Assembly: GCA_947306475.1 (NCBI GenBank)
Contig: CAMZGS010000001.1
Location: 124,001-188,000 of the forward strand
Source: an uncultured Comamonas sp.
Lineage (GTDB): Bacteria; Pseudomonadota; Gammaproteobacteria; Burkholderiales; Burkholderiaceae_C
Length of the DNA stretch: 64,000 bases
Reading direction: 5' to 3'
The notes beneath the pieces are model-generated. The model was not told the DNA's origin, made no database searches, and saw only the letters and a program-made list of their open reading frames with translations. This document shows, one piece after another, positions 7,718 through 17,123 of the stretch (the stretch's first letter is position 1; each line of letters starts with the position of its first letter). A program made the position numbers and the translations under genes.

Positions 7718-10255
7718 ATGCACAACCATTTTTTTGCACTGTTTTTTCCCCGCTGCAGGTTGGTGTGCCTGGCGCTCTTGCTGTATGTGACAACAAGCAT
7801 GGGCAGTTGGGCGGCTTCGGCCGGGCAGGGGGTGTTGGAGTGGGCGCATCTGGAGGCTGACGCCGGGGTTTTGGTGCTGCGTGGCTGGGTGGCGCCTGAG
7901 CAGAGCAACACCTTTGTAGTGCAGGCACGGGTGTTGCTGGGTGAGCACCAGGTGTATCAGGGGCGGCTAGGGATTGGTGGTGGTTTGCGCCACGATGTGG
8001 TGGCCGTCACGGGGCGGCCACAGTGGCTGAATTCGGGCTTTGAACTGCAACTGCGTGTACCCGCGCATTTGCATGCTGGCAGCTACCCGGTGGCAGTGCA
8101 GGTGCGCACCAGTGATGGTCGTGAGATTGTGCTGGAGGTGCTGGAGTCGGCCCGGATGGTGCATTGGGCGGGCAAACCGCAGCCAGCGTTATGGGCACGC
8201 TGCGCGTTGTGGCTGGCAGTGTTGCTGCCGCTGCTGTGCGGGGCCTTGTCCCTGCGCGGGTGGCGGCAGCGTCATCTGGCCTGGTGCAGCAGTGCGCGTG
8301 CGCTTGCGGCAGCGGTGCTGGCTTCGTTTGCCTTGCTGGTGGCTGGTGGCTGGACGGGCTCTTCCCTGGCGCTGTTGTGGGAGGGGGACGCTCTGGTGCA
8401 GCACGATGAGGTGCCCTGGCTGGGGCAGGCGCAGCCTGTGCGCACCGATGAGTGGTTGGTGATCACGGCCATGGCGCTGGGTCAGTTCAATCAGGCGGGG
8501 CTGCAGGCAGGAGCATTTGCCGATGTCAGTACGCTTTTGACTGCCTCCGGGCACAACATGAATGTGGTGGGGATGACGGGGGTGCCTGTGGCGAATGTGG
8601 CCGCTGTGGCCAAGCCGGCAACCTGGGGGTTTTTTGTGCTGCCACTGCGTCAGGCGCTGGCGTGGTACTGGTGGCTTCCTTTTTTTAGCTGTTTTTTTGC
8701 CGCGTGGTGGGTCTTGGCGCGGTTGTTGGCGGTGCAGTGGCGCTGGGCGGCGGTCTTGGCGGGCTTGCTGAGTGCAGCACCGCTGACGGTGGGCTGGTCA
8801 GGCTGGCCTGCGTATGTGTTGGCGTTTGCCCTGCTGTGTTGGGGGGCATGGCTGCGCGGGTGGTGCACCACTAGGCCTTGGGCAGCGCTGGGCTGGGGTG
8901 CGGTTGCTGGTTGGTCTGCGGCTGGCGCGGTGCTGACGCTGTATCCGGCTTGGTTGCTGGTGCTGGCTTCGTTGTTGCTGCCTCTGGCGCTGGCTTGGCT
9001 GTATGAACACAGGCTCGGTTGGCGTTGGTCGCGGGGCGCCTGGGCTACGCTGGGGCTGTTGCTGGTGTCTGGTGTGTTGTTGGGCGGGTGGTGGTGGCAC
9101 GCACAGGATGCGGTGGCGGCCATGCAGGCGACGGTGTATCCCGGCAGGCGTATGGAGGTGGGGGGGTATCTGGAAGACTGGTTTTTGGCCAAGGGGCTGT
9201 TGGCACCGGTGCTGTTCTTCCATGCCAGCGGGATGGTGTCACCCAGCGATGCCGCCTCTTTCGTCTGTGTACTGTTGCCTTTGGCGGGGTGGTTGGTGTG
9301 GCATCAGTACTACAGCCGGCGTTGGGATGTATTGGCCAATGTGTGTCTGTTGTTTGTTGCGTGGGTGCTCTGGTTCGCATTTTTTGGGGTGCCGGGCTGG
9401 CTGGCACGGTTGACGCTGTGGTCCATGGTGCCTGTGTATCGGGTGGATATTGGGTTGTTTTTGGCGCAGACGGTGCTTTGGGCTTTGGTGTTGCGTCAAA
9501 CAAGAGTTGCTGGCATCGCCTGGGGTGGTGCCTCTGGCCCGGGCTTGCTGTGGGCGGGTACGTTGACGCTGGCATGTGCAGTCGGCGCTGCGCTGGCGCT
9601 ATGGCGGTTGCCGGTGTCTGCGCTGTCGTGGGTGGAGCCACCTGTGCTGGCGCTCTCGCTGGCCGGTTATGTCGTTTTGTGCTGGTGGCTGCTGCGGGGG
9701 CAGCAAGTGCGCGCGCTGGCGTTGTACGGCATCTGGATGCTGGCTGCGGCCTGTACGTTCAATCCGTTGCTGCAGGCGCCTGCGCAGGTTCGCGTTTCGA
9801 CCGAACTGCAGCATCTGCTGCAAGGGGATGCTGCTGCTATGCCACGGGTGGCGGTGGTGGCCGGTAAGGGGCAGGCGCTGGGTTTGGCTGGGCACAGGCA
9901 AAGTTTGGCGCTGCTGGCAGCGGGGGTGCCGGTGAGCAGCGGGGCGCTTTACCATCCTCCGCTGGCGTTCTGGCATGACTTGGACCCTGAGCGCGCCCAT
10001 GAGGCGGTCTATAACCGCTACCAGCATTTGTTGCTGGAGCATGCAGATTTGCCAGAGGGGCAGGGGTTTGCCTTGCAGTTGCCGCGCCTAGATTTGGTGC
10101 TGTTACAGCTGGATACCCGGAGGTTCGATTTTTCCCGCATGGGGGCGCAGGTGGTGCTTGTGCCGCAGAGCCAGGCACAGCCCCTGCGAGCCAACCCTGG
10201 CCTACAGGAGTTGGATGCGCTTGAAGGGTGGACGGCTTTTCGGGTGCTGCGCTAA
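7718..10255 (+). CDS. Large polytopic membrane protein, possible GT-C-type glycosyltransferase
   Basis: 845 aa. There is an N-terminal signal-anchor (LVCLALLLYVTTSMGSWA), then a soluble beta-sandwich-like stretch (residues 35-150). More than ten TM helices (155-670) and a small soluble C-terminus follow. The loop after the first TM pair has VRTDEWLVITAMALGQF, a layout I associate with uncharacterised GT-C-like proteins of polysaccharide clusters. Start is two bases after the LtaS-like stop, so the genes are co-transcribed. It could use lipid-linked sugar to decorate glycan in the periplasm. The function is not established from sequence. Confidence 0.6.
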   Translation: MHNHFFALFFPRCRLVCLALLLYVTTSMGSWAASAGQGVLEWAHLEADAGVLVLRGWVAPEQSNTFVVQARVLLGEHQVYQGRLGIGGGLRHDVVAVTGRPQWLNSGFELQLRVPAHLHAGSYPVAVQVRTSDGREIVLEVLESARMVHWAGKPQPALWARCALWLAVLLPLLCGALSLRGWRQRHLAWCSSARALAAAVLASFALLVAGGWTGSSLALLWEGDALVQHDEVPWLGQAQPVRTDEWLVITAMALGQFNQAGLQAGAFADVSTLLTASGHNMNVVGMTGVPVANVAAVAKPATWGFFVLPLRQALAWYWWLPFFSCFFAAWWVLARLLAVQWRWAAVLAGLLSAAPLTVGWSGWPAYVLAFALLCWGAWLRGWCTTRPWAALGWGAVAGWSAAGAVLTLYPAWLLVLASLLLPLALAWLYEHRLGWRWSRGAWATLGLLLVSGVLLGGWWWHAQDAVAAMQATVYPGRRMEVGGYLEDWFLAKGLLAPVLFFHASGMVSPSDAASFVCVLLPLAGWLVWHQYYSRRWDVLANVCLLFVAWVLWFAFFGVPGWLARLTLWSMVPVYRVDIGLFLAQTVLWALVLRQTRVAGIAWGGASGPGLLWAGTLTLACAVGAALALWRLPVSALSWVEPPVLALSLAGYVVLCWWLLRGQQVRALALYGIWMLAAACTFNPLLQAPAQVRVSTELQHLLQGDAAAMPRVAVVAGKGQALGLAGHRQSLALLAAGVPVSSGALYHPPLAFWHDLDPERAHEAVYNRYQHLLLEHADLPEGQGFALQLPRLDLVLLQLDTRRFDFSRMGAQVVLVPQSQAQPLRANPGLQELDALEGWTAFRVLR

Positions 10256-10294
10256 GTGCCTGGTTATAGCGTTGCTGGCTGCTGTGCTTGTGGC

Positions 10295-11344
10295 TCAGTA
10301 GTGCTTGGGGGGCGCAAAGGTGTTTTTAATACGTTGGTAGAGCGGGCGCTCCACGGTGTAATGCATGAGGCTAGCGAGCATGAGTGTGCCGATGATGAGT
10401 ATTGGCAGGTGCCAAGGCGCATCTGCGGGCACCCAGCGCGTGAGCATCCAAAGGCAGGGCAGGTGAAGCAGGTAGACGAGGTAGGAGATGTCGCCTCCCC
10501 ACAGGCTAAGGCGCTGGGGTAGGAGGCGATCTAGGCGTAGGAAGAGCAGCAGCAGGCAGGCTGCTAGGCAACCACCGAGCAGGGCGCGCTCTGGGTAGTG
10601 GAAGAATCCGGCTAGGCCTGAAGGTTTGTGGGCCAGGTGGGCAGCGTAGAAGTACACAGCTGCCGCGCACAGGAGGGTAGCGGCCAGCAGGGCAGCGGTA
10701 GGTAGCAGGCGCTGCAGCTGGGGTTGCAGGCGCTGCAGTTGGTAGCCCAGTAGGAACTCCAGGCACAGTGGCGAGAAGAACAGATGCATGCCGTAGTGCG
10801 TCTGGCCGATGTTTTCAACCTCAAAGCGGGCGTGTGCCACCCACCAAGCGTTGGTGGCCAGCAGGCTTAGAGCAATCAGCCAAAAGCTTGGGGTACGCAG
10901 GTGCTGTGGTAGCAGTAGGCTGCAGGCGATGACGGCGTAGAAGTACAGCTCGAAGGTGAGTGTCCAGGTAACGGGCAGTACTAGGATGTTGAAGTTGAGT
11001 TGGTACAGGAAGAAGGAGCCGGGCAGGTCCTTGCTTTGCAAGGCAGCGCTGCCCAGTAGGGCGCAGCACAACAGGAAGACGGGCCACCAGCCGCTGTAGA
11101 TACGCGCTAATCGCATGCACAAAAATGAGAGCGCCTGGCGCAGCCCTGGCGGGCGTTGGTGGCTGTTCAGGGCCATGATGTAGCCGCTGATGACGAAGAA
11201 GATGTCCACCCCCAGGTAGCCCAGGCCGACGAAGTTGTGCCACAGGCTGCTGCCTGGTGCGACGGTGGGGCTGTGGGCGCCGTGGTACAGGACGACCCAC
11301 AGCGCGCTGAGCAGGCGCAGCGCCTGAATGGGGTGGAGCATCAT
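10295..11344 (-). CDS. Acyltransferase 3 family O-acetyltransferase (OafA-like)
   Basis: 349 aa. The N-terminal IQALRLLSALWVVLYHGAH includes the conserved His of acyltransferase-3 proteins, followed by GVDIFFVISGYIMA and RIYSGWWPVFL. About ten TM helices span the chain. The family O-acetylates sugars of O-antigen or exopolysaccharide in the periplasm using cytoplasmic acetyl-CoA. It lacks the C-terminal SGNH domain found in longer OafA proteins. It starts 9 bp after the stop of the double-GT2 gene and converges on the 845-aa membrane protein across 39 bp. Confidence 0.85.
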   Translation of the reverse strand: MMLHPIQALRLLSALWVVLYHGAHSPTVAPGSSLWHNFVGLGYLGVDIFFVISGYIMALNSHQRPPGLRQALSFLCMRLARIYSGWWPVFLLCCALLGSAALQSKDLPGSFFLYQLNFNILVLPVTWTLTFELYFYAVIACSLLLPQHLRTPSFWLIALSLLATNAWWVAHARFEVENIGQTHYGMHLFFSPLCLEFLLGYQLQRLQPQLQRLLPTAALLAATLLCAAAVYFYAAHLAHKPSGLAGFFHYPERALLGGCLAACLLLLFLRLDRLLPQRLSLWGGDISYLVYLLHLPCLWMLTRWVPADAPWHLPILIIGTLMLASLMHYTVERPLYQRIKNTFAPPKHY

Positions 11345-11353
11345 GGCGGGCGC

Positions 11354-13318
11354 TCAGGAGGTGCTGTGCCGCAGGAGCTGGCGCTCGGGGGGGGTGCGCT
11401 GCCAGAGCCGGCGCCTGATGGCGGTCTGGCAGGGTATGGGGTCCTGGATGAGCCAGGCAGTGTGGTTGAGCGCGTAGGCGGGGTGGAAGTAGGGGTCCCC
11501 GGCATCCAGCCAGTTGCGCCAGCGTTGCGAGAACAGGGCCGAGTCCTCGGGGTGGGGGTCGTAGCCTTCGGCCTTGCCTCGGGTGATGGATTCGTGGTGA
11601 ATCAGTGTGGCCTGGGGGCAGTAGAGGATGCGCCAGCCCTGCTCCAGGGCGCGCAGGCACAGGTCCACGTCACCAAAACCGACGGCAAGCTGCTCGTCGT
11701 AGCCCTGGATGGCATCGAAGGCTTGCTTGCGCATGAGCAGGCAGGCGGCGGTGACGGCAGCCACCTCGCGGGTGCAGATCAGGCGGCCCATGAAGGCAAT
11801 GTCCACGCGGTCAGGGGGCAGCTTGAGGAATTTGCCGTAGTGCTCGGCAATGCCGAAGGCGCCAACGCATACGCCAGCGTGCTGGATGGAGGTGTGGTCC
11901 GGGTAGAGCAGTTGGGCGCCGACGATGCCGACGTCGGCAGGCTGGCATTGGGCGAGCATGTGCTCCAGCCAGCCGTTTTCGATGGCCTGGATGTCGTTGT
12001 TGCAGAACAGGTAGTGGCTGTAGGTGCCGGTGAGTTGTCGCACGGCCCAGTTGTTGATACTGGAGAAGTTGAAGACGCCTTCGTAGCGCAGTACGGTGAC
12101 ATCATCGCTGGCCTTGAGGCTTTCAAAGTAGGCGATGCTTTCGGCGTCGGTGGAGGCGTGGTCGATCAGGATGATGTCGTAGGCGACTTCATGCACGGTG
12201 GCGCGGATGCTGTCGATGCACTGTTTGACCAGGGCGCCGTGGTTTTTGGTGGGAATGATGATGGCAACGCGCTGGTCACTGCCAATGCGGTACTGGGTGT
12301 GAAAGAAATTGAAGGAGGCGCCGTGTGTCGCACTGGCCGCCAGACCCAGGCGGTCCAGGTGGCGCTGCAGTACGGCGGTGGAGGTGTCCATGACCTGGGC
12401 CATTTTTTCATGGCCGGCCGAGCCGGTGTGGGTGCGCCATTGGTAGAGGATTTCCGGGATGTGGACGATGGTGTGTGCCTTTTCGCTGGCGCGCAGGATG
12501 AGGTCGTAGTCCTGCGAGATGCGCAGTTGTTCATCGAAGCCACCAAGCTCGCGCAGCAGCGCGGTGCGAAAACCCACCAGGTGCACGATGTAGGGGTGGC
12601 TGCGCAGGTATTCGGGCGAAAAGGTGGGGCGATGGAAGTATTGCAGCACGTTGGTGGCGCTGGCATCGATCAGCACCTCGTCGCTGTAGAGCAGGTCGGG
12701 GTCGTCGGCCAGCACGCTTTGGGCGACGCGGTAGAGGGCCTGGGGCTCCAGCAGGTCATCGTGGTCCAGCAGCACGACAAAGGGTGCATCGGTCAGTGCC
12801 AGGGCCTGGTTGCTGGCGTGGGAGACGCCCTGGTTGCTTTGTCCCAGGTGCAGGCGGATGCGTGGATCACGGGCAGCGTAGCGCTGCAGGATGTCGCGGA
12901 CATGCGGCAGGGTGGAAGCGTCGTCGGCAATGCATAGTTGCCAGTGGGGGTAGATCTGCGCCAGTACCGAGTCGAGCATGGCCTGCAGCATGTCGGCATC
13001 GGTGTTGTAGGTGGGCACCAGGAGGGCGATGACGGGCGGCTGCGTCATGGCAGCGACTTCCGCGCGCAGCACGGGCAGCACTTCGGTATGGAGGTGCTGT
13101 TGGTAGCGCTGCCAGGCATCGGCTGGGGGCGCGGGGGGAAAGGTGAGGTCGAGCAGCGCGTGCTTGAGGCGACGGGTGCCGCCATCGCGCCAGGCACGCC
13201 AGAGCTTGCGGCTGTTGTGGCCCAGGTTGGGGTAGTCCTTGAACAGGTGGTAGAGGCTTTGGCTGAGCACGCGCAGTTGCCTGGGCAGGCGACGCACGGA
13301 AGAAACAAAGGATGGCAT
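11354..13318 (-). CDS. Glycosyltransferase with two GT2 domains
   Basis: 654 aa. The first GT2 domain spans about residues 95-330 (IALLVPTYNTDADML, DDAS, VVLLDHDDLLEP, ISQDYDLILR). The second spans about 345-610 (VAIIIPTKNHG, IDHASTD, FCNNDIQAI, GFGDVDLCLR). Each has a DxD-like motif and an ED/D base candidate, so both may be active. Tandem GT2 enzymes of this type add two different linkages during O-antigen assembly. An ~90-aa N-terminal helical region precedes the first domain. The operon continues downstream to the acetyltransferase and upstream to the 1228-aa fusion. Confidence 0.88.
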   Translation of the reverse strand: MPSFVSSVRRLPRQLRVLSQSLYHLFKDYPNLGHNSRKLWRAWRDGGTRRLKHALLDLTFPPAPPADAWQRYQQHLHTEVLPVLRAEVAAMTQPPVIALLVPTYNTDADMLQAMLDSVLAQIYPHWQLCIADDASTLPHVRDILQRYAARDPRIRLHLGQSNQGVSHASNQALALTDAPFVVLLDHDDLLEPQALYRVAQSVLADDPDLLYSDEVLIDASATNVLQYFHRPTFSPEYLRSHPYIVHLVGFRTALLRELGGFDEQLRISQDYDLILRASEKAHTIVHIPEILYQWRTHTGSAGHEKMAQVMDTSTAVLQRHLDRLGLAASATHGASFNFFHTQYRIGSDQRVAIIIPTKNHGALVKQCIDSIRATVHEVAYDIILIDHASTDAESIAYFESLKASDDVTVLRYEGVFNFSSINNWAVRQLTGTYSHYLFCNNDIQAIENGWLEHMLAQCQPADVGIVGAQLLYPDHTSIQHAGVCVGAFGIAEHYGKFLKLPPDRVDIAFMGRLICTREVAAVTAACLLMRKQAFDAIQGYDEQLAVGFGDVDLCLRALEQGWRILYCPQATLIHHESITRGKAEGYDPHPEDSALFSQRWRNWLDAGDPYFHPAYALNHTAWLIQDPIPCQTAIRRRLWQRTPPERQLLRHSTS

Positions 13319-13372
13319 TTTGGTTTTTTTGATAGCTGGAAGCGCTTGCTTGGTCAGCGATGGAAGGGATTT
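13319..13372. repeat. Copy of a short dispersed repeat (GATAGCTG...AGCGCTTG)
   Basis: The 54-bp gap between two glycosyltransferase genes holds TTTTTTTGATAGCTGGAAG followed by CGCTTG (13324-13348). It resembles copies at 24741-24766, 24805-24831 (inverted) and 30624-30652. I associate this motif with dispersed intergenic repeats of Comamonadaceae genomes; no function is evident. Confidence 0.5.
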
Positions 13373-16300
13373 TTACGCTTGTTCTCTGCTGGGCGGTGAC
13401 GGCGCGCTTGGGTCGGGCAATGGTAGGTAGTCTCTGGCGTAGTCCCACGCTGGCAGGCAGGAGTTCGCTGCGTGCACGGGGGCGGCTGGCGCAGGAGGTG
13501 GTGTGTGACCATCGACGAAGTAACGCTGACGGATGTCCAGGAACAAGGTCAGCCAGTCGTCGGGCGTGGTGTGCCAGGGCCTTATCCAGGTCCAGGGGCG
13601 CAGGCTCAGGCGTTCGGTGAAGGCGCCCAGGTCGGTGGCGACGACGGGCAGCCCCGCCTGCAGGGCGGCGCTCAGGGTGTAGCTGTAGGTTTCCGGCCAG
13701 AGCGCGGGAAACCAGATCAGGTCGGGTTGCAGGCGTTGCAGCAGCAGGGGCAGGTCGGCATCCTCGTAGGGGCCGTGGACGGTGAGGCTGGCGTGCGGCT
13801 GCAGGGGCATGGGGCGGTGCGGGTAGCCGATCAGGTGCAGCTCAAGCGGTGCCTGGGTGCGTGCAGCTGCTTGCGCTACGGCTTGCATGACGTCCCCGCC
13901 CTTGCTGGCGCTGATGCCTCCTAGCAGGAAGATGCGCAGGTGTGTGTCGCTGGGTATGCGGCGGCCCTTCGGTTGGGGCAGTTGCAGGGGGTCGGCAATG
14001 TCCATGTGGGGTGCCACGCGGATCGGCGCTTGAGGAAAGTAGCGCTGCAGCCGTTGGGCGGCATCGTGGCTGGGGGTGAGGACGTGGCGCGCCTGGGCCA
14101 GGAAGTGGCGGTGGCGCAGGCGCCAGTCCTCGATGCTTTCCTGGGTGGGGGCGGGACGCCGGGCCAGGCAGCTGGCGCATTGTTGCGGGCCTTGCTCGCC
14201 ACAGTAGCGTTGCTCCTCCAGCGTGAGGGTGATTTGTGGGCAGGCGCTGTAGTAGTCGTGGGCGGTGAAGTCGTAGGTGATGCCCAGTTCGGTGGGCAGG
14301 TGCATGAGGCCGGGGTTGAGGCCAAGCAGATGGTGGTAGTGGATGTGCCGCACGTCCAGCGTCCGCAGTCTGTCAAGCAGCGTTTGGGCGTCGTTGGGCC
14401 AGTGGAAGTCTTCGCTGTAGCCTGCGTGGGGATCCAGCCACTGCAGGCGCAGCATGTGGTCGGGCTGTGGGATCAGGAGGAGGGTGTTGGCGTGACCACG
14501 TAGCCATTGGGCCAGTTCCTGAATGTGGCGCAGGGTCCCGCCCCCTAGGCTGTGGGTGACCATGAGGATGCATGGCAGGGCGCTCAGGCGCATGCGGGCC
14601 AGGTCCAGTGCGTTGCGTGCGGCCTGCGCCGGGTTGGCCTGGAGGTGGGCTTGCACCAGTGCGTCGTATTCGGGGTGCAGGCGCAGCAGGGTGGCGTGGG
14701 CTGCTTTCTCTCGTGGGGTTTTGCTTTCGCCAAAGCTGACACCGCCAGTGTGCAGCACGAAGGTGTCCAGCGCCAGCTGGTGGTTCCAGCCGAGGTAGTG
14801 GGCACGCATGCAGAAGTCGTTTTCTTCGCCATAGCCCTTGCCAAAGTTGGCGGTGTCGAATAGACCCGTCTGGTTGAGGCAGTCACGCCGGATGTACATG
14901 CAGAAGCCCACGGCGGTGGGGATGGTGACGCTTGCACCGGGGAGTGTGCTGGCGCATAGCTGATCGAGCTGTGCGGTGTCGAACCCGGGGGGCAGGTCGT
15001 TGTTGGCGCAAAAGCGCGGGTAGCTGCAGATGGTGGCGTTGTTGGACAGGGGTGTGACGGTGCCGGTGGCAGCTTGCCGGTAGGCTGTGGCGTGCAGGCG
15101 GTCCAGCCAGTTGCCAGCCACCTGGGTGTCGCTGTTGAGCAGGAGCACGTCGTGCGTGGGGTGCAGCTCCATGCCGCGGTTGACGGTGGCGACGAAGCCG
15201 AGGTTGCTGTCGTTTTCCAGCAGGGTCAGGCGTGGCTCCTGTCGGGCCAGGTGGCGTAGCCAGTCGGTCAGTTCGGGCTCGGGGCTGGCGTCGTTGATGA
15301 CGATGATGTGGTGGGCAACGGTGTAGGTGGCCTCAAGCACGGACTGCAGGCAGCGGCGTGTGTCCTCCAGCCCCCGATACACGGGGATGATGATGTCGAT
15401 GGCCGTTGCTGCCGTGGCGGTGATGGCTGGGGTGGTAGTGGTGGCTGGGGCCTGCTCTGCAGCGCTGGCCTCTGCCACGGGTATGTCGGACGGCGGGGCA
15501 CTTTCCTGCACGGTTGCCTGTTCGGGAGCGGGTGTAGGCGTTGTGGCAGATGGGGCTGTGGCCACCGTGGCGTTGTGCTCTGTGGCGGTCTGTGGGGGGA
15601 TGGGCAGACCGTCGCGGGACAGCAGTCGCTGCTTGATTCGGCCAAGCTTTTGCATGGCACGGTAGCTGCGCGAGGCTTCCACGCTGCGGATGTAGTGCTG
15701 GTATTCCTCCAGCTGCGTGCGCAGGTGCTGCAGCCCGTTCAGTTGGTGGATGTGTTCATGCAGGGCCTGTGTCTGGACATCATGCTGGTGGCGCCAGTGG
15801 TGTATTTCCTGGTCGGCGCGCACCAGGTCGGCCTGCATGGCCTGGGTGCGTCCTGCCAGCGCAGCGTAGTCGGCGGACATGGGCCAGCCCAGTTCGATGT
15901 CGAGCACGCTGCCCGCGCTGGACAGGCATTGGCACAGCACGTCCGGGGCGATGGGCAGCTGCAGCCAGGGGTCGTCGCTGGTGAGCAGCAGCAGCGCGGA
16001 GTTGGGCGCTGTGGCGCCGACGGGCTGCAGGTGGACGTGGCTGCAGGGCAGCGCGTCCGCAAGCAAATGGCTGTGTTCCGATGGGCACCAGGACCAGCGC
16101 AGTTGCCCGTGGCTGTCGTACAGGCGCATCTGGTGCAGGTGCAGGAAGCCGGGGCGGTCAGCCGGGTCCCAGCGCAGGACCGGCAGGGGGGCTTCGCAGG
16201 CGGGCAGCTCAAAGCGCAGGTGCTGGTGGAGCTGGCCGATGTGGCCACGGCGTGTCAGCTTGCGCTCTTCGCTCAATTGCCCGGTGTTGCCCCAGTACAG

Positions 16301-17059
16301 GTCGCTGGTGAAGCTGGGCTGGGCCTGGGCGTTGTGTGCCAGTAGCGCTGTGGTCTGCTGGGCGGTGGTGTCCGTGCCGGGGCGGGCAGTGCAGATGAAT
16401 TGGTAGGTGAGCGCGTCGGGCTGTGCCAGCAGGTAGCGCACCACGGCAGGAGGGAAGCTGTCGGGGTGGGTGTGTTTGAACTCGGAGTCGTCCAGGGGGC
16501 GCTCGATGGCTGAAAGCGTCTGTATGGCCCAGCCTTGTTCGGTGAGCAGGCGGATCAGCGACTGGCGGGTGAAGAAGCGCAGGTGGGTGCGGTCGAGCAG
16601 GCCTTCCGGGCGGTAACGGAATTCTCCCTGCATGAGTTCCAGCAGCAGGCCGCTGTAGCTGGCATTGGGGATGGAGATCAGGAGTTGTCCCTGGGGGGCC
16701 AGCAGATCCTGGCAGGCAGCCAGGATGCGCTCTGGCTGCTTGAGGTGCTCCAGCACATCGGCGCAGACGATGCAGTCGTACCGCTGGCCGGCAAAGGCTT
16801 CGGCCAGGTTGAGTTGTTCCAGGTCGGCCACCAGCAGGTCGCGGTAATGGGGGCGGGCAAGTGCGGCCTCTTCCTCGCTGAGCGTGACGCCATCGACGGT
16901 GCAGTGCTTCTGTTGCTGCAGCAGCTGTCCGAGAGCACCCGCTCCGCAGCCCAGGTCCAGCACCCTGGCGTGGGTGGGGACGTGACTTGCGATGGCAAGC
17001 AGGGAGTTGGCGCCGTTCTGCTGATCCAGGCTGCGGATATAGAGGTGATGCTGGCTCAT
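13373..17059 (-). CDS. Three-domain methyltransferase - GT2 - GT4 fusion
   Basis: 1228 aa. Residues 1-230 form a SAM methyltransferase (RVLDLGCGAGALG; CADVLEHLKQPE). Residues ~245-390 are a beta-rich region I do not recognise. Residues ~395-485 look like coiled coil (AMQADLVRADQEIHHW onward) and end in a basic stretch. A Thr/Ala/Pro-rich linker covers ~490-550. A GT2 domain lies at ~555-800 (IDIIIPVYRG, VINDASPEPE, LLLNSDTQV, YGEENDFCMRAH). A GT4-like domain lies at ~825-1190 (ILMVTHSLGGGTLRHIQEL, GGISASKGGDVMQA, WPETYSYTLSAALQAG). Methyltransferase plus coiled coil recalls chain-terminating regulators such as WbdD, which would fit the Wzt C-terminal domain. That role is inference. Confidence 0.85.
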   Translation of the reverse strand: MSQHHLYIRSLDQQNGANSLLAIASHVPTHARVLDLGCGAGALGQLLQQQKHCTVDGVTLSEEEAALARPHYRDLLVADLEQLNLAEAFAGQRYDCIVCADVLEHLKQPERILAACQDLLAPQGQLLISIPNASYSGLLLELMQGEFRYRPEGLLDRTHLRFFTRQSLIRLLTEQGWAIQTLSAIERPLDDSEFKHTHPDSFPPAVVRYLLAQPDALTYQFICTARPGTDTTAQQTTALLAHNAQAQPSFTSDLYWGNTGQLSEERKLTRRGHIGQLHQHLRFELPACEAPLPVLRWDPADRPGFLHLHQMRLYDSHGQLRWSWCPSEHSHLLADALPCSHVHLQPVGATAPNSALLLLTSDDPWLQLPIAPDVLCQCLSSAGSVLDIELGWPMSADYAALAGRTQAMQADLVRADQEIHHWRHQHDVQTQALHEHIHQLNGLQHLRTQLEEYQHYIRSVEASRSYRAMQKLGRIKQRLLSRDGLPIPPQTATEHNATVATAPSATTPTPAPEQATVQESAPPSDIPVAEASAAEQAPATTTTPAITATAATAIDIIIPVYRGLEDTRRCLQSVLEATYTVAHHIIVINDASPEPELTDWLRHLARQEPRLTLLENDSNLGFVATVNRGMELHPTHDVLLLNSDTQVAGNWLDRLHATAYRQAATGTVTPLSNNATICSYPRFCANNDLPPGFDTAQLDQLCASTLPGASVTIPTAVGFCMYIRRDCLNQTGLFDTANFGKGYGEENDFCMRAHYLGWNHQLALDTFVLHTGGVSFGESKTPREKAAHATLLRLHPEYDALVQAHLQANPAQAARNALDLARMRLSALPCILMVTHSLGGGTLRHIQELAQWLRGHANTLLLIPQPDHMLRLQWLDPHAGYSEDFHWPNDAQTLLDRLRTLDVRHIHYHHLLGLNPGLMHLPTELGITYDFTAHDYYSACPQITLTLEEQRYCGEQGPQQCASCLARRPAPTQESIEDWRLRHRHFLAQARHVLTPSHDAAQRLQRYFPQAPIRVAPHMDIADPLQLPQPKGRRIPSDTHLRIFLLGGISASKGGDVMQAVAQAAARTQAPLELHLIGYPHRPMPLQPHASLTVHGPYEDADLPLLLQRLQPDLIWFPALWPETYSYTLSAALQAGLPVVATDLGAFTERLSLRPWTWIRPWHTTPDDWLTLFLDIRQRYFVDGHTPPPAPAAPVHAANSCLPAWDYARDYLPLPDPSAPSPPSREQA

Positions 17060-17123
17060 GGCTGATTAGGAGGGGATTGTATGGGGTCGGTTATTGTAGC
17101 GAGATTTTATTGGGTGATATGGA

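Noticed and set aside
11156-12937. A 593-codon plus-strand open frame across the double-GT2 gene
   Set aside because: Shadow; both GT2 domains read on the minus strand.
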